From contig BQJA01000011.1 of the NCBI GenBank assembly GCA_021604405.1, positions 1 through 54,768 of the forward strand: DNA of 54,768 nt, read 5' to 3'. A program made the position numbers and the translations under genes. The DNA comes from Nitrosomonas sp. Lineage in GTDB: Bacteria; Pseudomonadota; Gammaproteobacteria; Burkholderiales; Nitrosomonadaceae. Shown piece after piece: positions 48,712 to 54,768 of the stretch; positions within the stretch are counted from its first letter, which is position 1, and each line of letters starts with the position of its first letter. The notes below the pieces were generated by a model. It had not been told where the DNA came from. It did no database searches and saw only the letters and a program-made list of their open reading frames with translations.

Positions 48712-48712
<1 letters not shown>
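48374..48712 (-). CDS. ftsB: Cell division protein FtsB
   Basis: Bitopic divisome protein that pairs with FtsL and FtsQ. The 112 residues have a short N-terminus, one transmembrane helix (about 2-17, LLALFFIALIALLQYP), then the family's YGKGSW motif and a leucine-zipper coiled coil (about 30-75), then AIEERARSELGMIK, which is the FtsB signature. An acidic tail follows. The ATG overlaps the eno stop by one base (TAATG), the usual eno-ftsB order. Confidence 0.95.
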
Positions 48713-50016
<1,304 letters not shown>

Positions 50017-50163
50017 TTAGTGTTATTAATGTTAATTTAGTAACGGTAAGTATCGACTAAAAAATTTTCTCGACTTTTTATTGAGACATCCTACTGACGT
50101 CTACAGTAACGGAGTCCGTTTGTTCACGGATATTTTCTTTGCATAAAACAACTTATGTGTTCT

Positions 50164-52118
<1,955 letters not shown>

Positions 52119-52214
52119 ATGTATTGTTTATTGTTTCTGGCTGGTACCATGATTGTTAATGTGTGTGCCATAGCAGCACCATCTGGCTGTAAAACAGGAA
52201 ATTGTAATAAATAA
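52119..52214 (+). CDS. Possible small secreted peptide
   Basis: A 31-codon frame: MYCLLFLAGTMIVNVCAIAA is a compact hydrophobic leader, followed by PSGCKTGNCNK, a short tail with two Cys. It starts 60 bases before the lipase. The ribosome site is weak (a GGGG about 12 bases upstream). It could be a real secreted Cys peptide or chance. Confidence 0.3.
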   Translation: MYCLLFLAGTMIVNVCAIAAPSGCKTGNCNK

Positions 52215-52274
52215 GATTATTTTTTATTCCAGATTCTCAGTCAATCGATTGTCAAAATTCTACTGTTTTAGAGA

Positions 52275-53198
52275 ATGTTAAAAAATAATACCTCCTTACT
52301 ATGCCGAATGATGAGTAGTGCCGCTTGTGCATATAATGTTAATACAACAACCGGGCAGTACTTACCTTCGCAACCCTATTACGGTACAGTGGGATATAAA
52401 AGCCTGCCGGTTCCAATTAGTGGAGGATCTGACAATATTAACGCTGTGCTGATTGGAACGACAAGTGATGGCATTGTGGTCGCCTGTCGTGGAACGTTGC
52501 CGCCGACGGATGATTTGCCCTCGGTGCTGGACTGGCTGCAGGATGTATTTTTTTCTACGCCAAAATCTGTCAGTGGCTTACCGGGAAAAGTGCATGACGG
52601 GTTTTATATGGCGGTGAATGCGGTATGGGACCGTTTGTTTAACGAGGTTGCGAAGCAACTTGATGCGGCCGGTCCGGCAACACCAATATATGTAACCGGA
52701 CACAGCAAAGGCGGCGGAATGGCGAGTATTCTTGCCATGTTGCTTAATAATGAAGCTGATGTGCTCGGTTTGCAGACGCCGCCGCAGGTATTTACTTTCG
52801 CATCACCCAAACCCGGTGATACGGATTTCGCGCGGGCTTATGACGCCAACATCACACAGCAGAGCTATGAAAACTATCTTGACCTGGTGCCTTTTCTTCC
52901 ACCTTCAGAGTCGATCATCCGAATTTTCGCCGATATTCCTTTGATCGGTGATTTATTTAAAAATGCTGAAGACTGGGATTATACGCCGGTTGGAACTCGT
53001 TATTATATTCAGAGGAATGGCAAGATAGTACCTGTTAACTCACCACTCGATGATTTTCGTACTGGAGAGATTATCTTTAAATTTGTAGAAAATGACCTGA
53101 AAGCGGTATTGGATGCGCATTGTCATCTGTGCAAGTCAATTGGCTGTGCGGGTGGATATATGCGCGGCACTTGCCAGGATGCGGTCTGTCAAAAATAG
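52275..53198 (+). CDS. Class-3 lipase family protein
   Basis: A 307-residue lipase/esterase. The nucleophile elbow is TGHSKGGGMA with Ser144; Asp203 in YLDLVPFLPP and His282 in LDAHCHL complete a likely triad in class-3 order. FASPKPGDTDFARAYD is the usual family stretch, and DGIVVACRGT (65-74) is the region ahead of the oxyanion loop. There is no clear signal peptide from either ATG (52275 or 52308). The C-terminus has six Cys in 25 residues (CHLCKSIGCAGG, RGTCQDAVC), an unusual add-on that could be cross-linked or hold metal. It is a lone plus-strand gene facing three lipoprotein genes. Confidence 0.85.
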   Translation: MLKNNTSLLCRMMSSAACAYNVNTTTGQYLPSQPYYGTVGYKSLPVPISGGSDNINAVLIGTTSDGIVVACRGTLPPTDDLPSVLDWLQDVFFSTPKSVSGLPGKVHDGFYMAVNAVWDRLFNEVAKQLDAAGPATPIYVTGHSKGGGMASILAMLLNNEADVLGLQTPPQVFTFASPKPGDTDFARAYDANITQQSYENYLDLVPFLPPSESIIRIFADIPLIGDLFKNAEDWDYTPVGTRYYIQRNGKIVPVNSPLDDFRTGEIIFKFVENDLKAVLDAHCHLCKSIGCAGGYMRGTCQDAVCQK

Positions 53199-53264
53199 CC
53201 CATACTGACTTGGCGGGTCCGTCTTGGAAAGGGGGCGCTGGCCTGCTTCGCCGGAATGAGAATC

Positions 53265-53666
53265 TTATCCGCTGGAATCGTCGTCCTTGCTCGGCTGCGA
53301 GCGCGTGTTGTCTATTGCGGCTGGTTTTTTTCGGTTACCTTCAATGACAACCGTCTGAGGTACCAGCATACCCATTGGAAAAACGATCACATAGAAAAAT
53401 CCTGAAATCGCATCGTCAATAGAGTCTTCAGTATAGACGCGAACTTCTGATAAATTTTCACGTGCAATTACTTCAGCAGGGGTGTCGCTCATAGTTAAAG
53501 GGAAAATACCCCATAAAGCATACCATCTCTGATATCTTTTAGTGACTTCGACAGGTACATCGGGAGGTAGAATTTTTATATTCTTGCCATATGGTGCATC
53601 GATAGGAACTGTAAAACAGGCTGTTAGGCTCAATGTGAGTAGTAGGATGAATAATCGCTGACTCAT
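53265..53666 (-). CDS. Lipoprotein, paralogue of its upstream neighbour
   Basis: A 133-residue lipoprotein; signal peptide ends in LSLTAC (Cys17). The mature domain has WYALWGIFPL, an EVRVYTEDSIDDAI stretch and TVVIEGN, and matches the upstream gene in the same places (W..LWG, KEVRAYTTQTMTDNI, TLVIEGN), so the two are divergent tandem duplicates of one small beta-rich domain. Family unknown; similar proteins are seen as short lipoprotein runs in proteobacteria. It overlaps the upstream stop by 4 bases (ATGA) and ends the unit. Confidence 0.78.
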   Translation of the reverse strand: MSQRLFILLLTLSLTACFTVPIDAPYGKNIKILPPDVPVEVTKRYQRWYALWGIFPLTMSDTPAEVIARENLSEVRVYTEDSIDDAISGFFYVIVFPMGMLVPQTVVIEGNRKKPAAIDNTRSQPSKDDDSSG

Positions 53667-54064
53667 GTTCCTTGCTCTTCAATGTTGGATGTCGGCTTAT
53701 TTATTGGCAAAGCGCTATGCGTATTACCTTCGATAACCAGCGTGCGGCGTGTTATGGAAACAATACTGGTTATCAGCGTCACAATATTGTCCGTCATCGT
53801 TTGTGTCGTGTAGGCGCGTACTTCTTTGAAATTGTGCTTTTCGACTTCAGATTTTATCGAATTATCTGAAATCGGTTTCGCTCCCCATAACCAGAACCAA
53901 ACAGTCCTTTCAATGCGAATTTCAGAAGACTCTGCTTCCATCAGTAATCTGACATCCTGTCCCTTAGGAACTTCCAGACGAACGGTACCACAACTGGAAA
54001 ACATCAATAAACAAATAAAAATACAAAAAGAACGCAACATTATAGAGTTACGATACATATTCAT
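53663..54064 (-). CDS. Lipoprotein, tandem paralogue
   Basis: A 133-residue lipoprotein with lipobox FSSC (Cys25) after a basic, hydrophobic signal. The mature part carries VWFWLWGAKPIS, FKEVRAYTTQTMTDNI and RRTLVIEGN, shared with the downstream gene as a divergent copy. Starts ATG at 54064 (overlapping the upstream stop, ATGA), with in-frame ATGs at 54058 and 54040 also possible. Middle gene of an overlapping three-gene unit. No function recognised. Confidence 0.78.
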   Translation of the reverse strand: MNMYRNSIMLRSFCIFICLLMFSSCGTVRLEVPKGQDVRLLMEAESSEIRIERTVWFWLWGAKPISDNSIKSEVEKHNFKEVRAYTTQTMTDNIVTLITSIVSITRRTLVIEGNTHSALPINKPTSNIEEQGT

Positions 54065-54768
54065 TGCTCATATGAAAAATAATTTCTTTTCCCTGAATCC
54101 CCGAAATCAACTAATTCAGCTGTTTCTGTCGTATGCTTCCAACGTGTCGCGCTGCTTGTTAAATCATATTTTACAATAGGAAAGATCGGGACTGCGTTAT
54201 GATACCAAAGATAACCAGACATCATTCCTAACCATAAGGCTGTCGTTATCGGAACTTCTTTAACATGAAAAAATTCACCTGCAGCAACCTTGACATTTCT
54301 GCGCGCGATTGCGTGCGCGGAATGACGAAGAAAATTTAGCCACAAATTAACCGTCGACATTTGTTTGTTATTTTTGATTTCGGCTAATTCTGCTTGTGTG
54401 AAATGTTGTGTATTCCCATTTTCATGCATTTTTAGCTGCTTGACCGTGTATTGCGCTTGATCTCCGGCGCGACGCGCTGTAGAAATTAAGGCTGCGATAT
54501 GCTGTTCTTCATCATCTTTCACGATCATTAGTTCTAACCAGAACATATCATCTTCAGTTGCGGCAATTAAAATTTCTACCAAACCTTTACTTTGATTTGA
54601 GTCAAACAAATGAAACACACCATCCCGCGTTATTGTGGTTGTTTTGTAAAGACTCCAGTGCCCAACCTGCCAGTGTTTCTGCCCGGGATTATTTTGATAA
54701 TGCGTCTGTTTCTGTAAACTTTGAGCCGCATTAAGTTTTTTTTGTGTGTCAGTTGATAATTGAGCGCA
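54061..54768 (-). CDS. Lipoprotein, 5' end cut by the window
   Basis: The frame is open from the last base of the window (54768) to the stop at 54061: 235 codons are visible. The first visible residues are CAQLSTDTQKKLNAAQ, which looks like the lipidated Cys at the start of a mature lipoprotein, so only the signal peptide is missing. A GTG at 54618 is an internal codon and not the start. The body has WLELMIVKDDEEQH, then VKVAAGEFFHVKEV and an LWYHNAVPIFPIVKYDL stretch. It is the first visible gene of the three-gene lipoprotein unit and overlaps the next by 4 bases. Function unknown. Confidence 0.75.
   Translation of the reverse strand, partial: CAQLSTDTQKKLNAAQSLQKQTHYQNNPGQKHWQVGHWSLYKTTTITRDGVFHLFDSNQSKGLVEILIAATEDDMFWLELMIVKDDEEQHIAALISTARRAGDQAQYTVKQLKMHENGNTQHFTQAELAEIKNNKQMSTVNLWLNFLRHSAHAIARRNVKVAAGEFFHVKEVPITTALWLGMMSGYLWYHNAVPIFPIVKYDLTSSATRWKHTTETAELVDFGDSGKRNYFSYEQ

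Noticed and set aside
54061-54618. GTG at 54618 as a true start
   Set aside because: The same frame is open to the window edge and begins there with a lipoprotein-like Cys.

Overview
The window looks like a chromosomal segment of a moderately low-G+C betaproteobacterium, most probably of the Nitrosomonadaceae (Nitrosomonas-like). The basis is gene content and order: bamC-dapA, xseB-ispA-dxs followed by folE2, lptFG, pyrG-eno-ftsB, a RelA-type (p)ppGpp synthetase and a cusCBA operon. No rRNA, tRNA or CRISPR array was recognised. The lineage is an inference; no marker gene proves it.

Layout. 1-7.3 kb is an accessory segment: an IS4-like transposase, palindromic DNA, a cold-shock gene with its own promoter and terminator, an NhaA antiporter, a large alpha/beta hydrolase and a truncated IS5-like transposase preceded by a strong hairpin. 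7.5-14.2 kb is housekeeping: a small lipoprotein, dapA-bamC, clpB behind a near-consensus sigma-32 promoter, a decayed FMN-binding glutamate-synthase-like gene, and nadC. 14.3-18 kb holds a REC-PAS-PAS-GGDEF-EAL protein and a DUF2959 lipoprotein.

18.1-26.8 kb, all on the minus strand, is the most interesting part. A tight three-gene set (CDP-alcohol phosphotransferase with an extra N-terminal domain, YegS-type lipid kinase, TAM41-like CTP:phospholipid cytidylyltransferase) sits next to folX-folK and lptF-lptG, and then a MobA-like nucleotidyltransferase and a GNAT-type acyltransferase resembling the bacterial ceramide synthase family. Read together, these could acylate a lipid base, phosphorylate it, activate it with CTP and attach a head group. 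This would be an uncharacterised anionic phospho- or sphingolipid pathway beside the LPS exporter.

27-36.4 kb: a small membrane protein, gamma-glutamyltranspeptidase, the xseB-ispA-dxs isoprenoid operon, folE2, and relA. 36.7-43 kb: a Cu/Ag efflux operon cusC-cusB-cusA with a signal-peptide His/Cys-rich protein upstream; cusC carries an in-frame TGA. Divergently next to it (43.2-45.6 kb) is a complete AmmeMemoRadiSam operon (Memo-like, AMMECR1-like, radical SAM), a conserved three-gene system of unknown biochemical function. 45.7-51.8 kb: a sulfotransferase, an M32 carboxypeptidase, ftsB, eno and pyrG. The right end has a class-3 lipase and three overlapping minus-strand lipoprotein genes, two of them divergent tandem paralogues; the first runs off the window.
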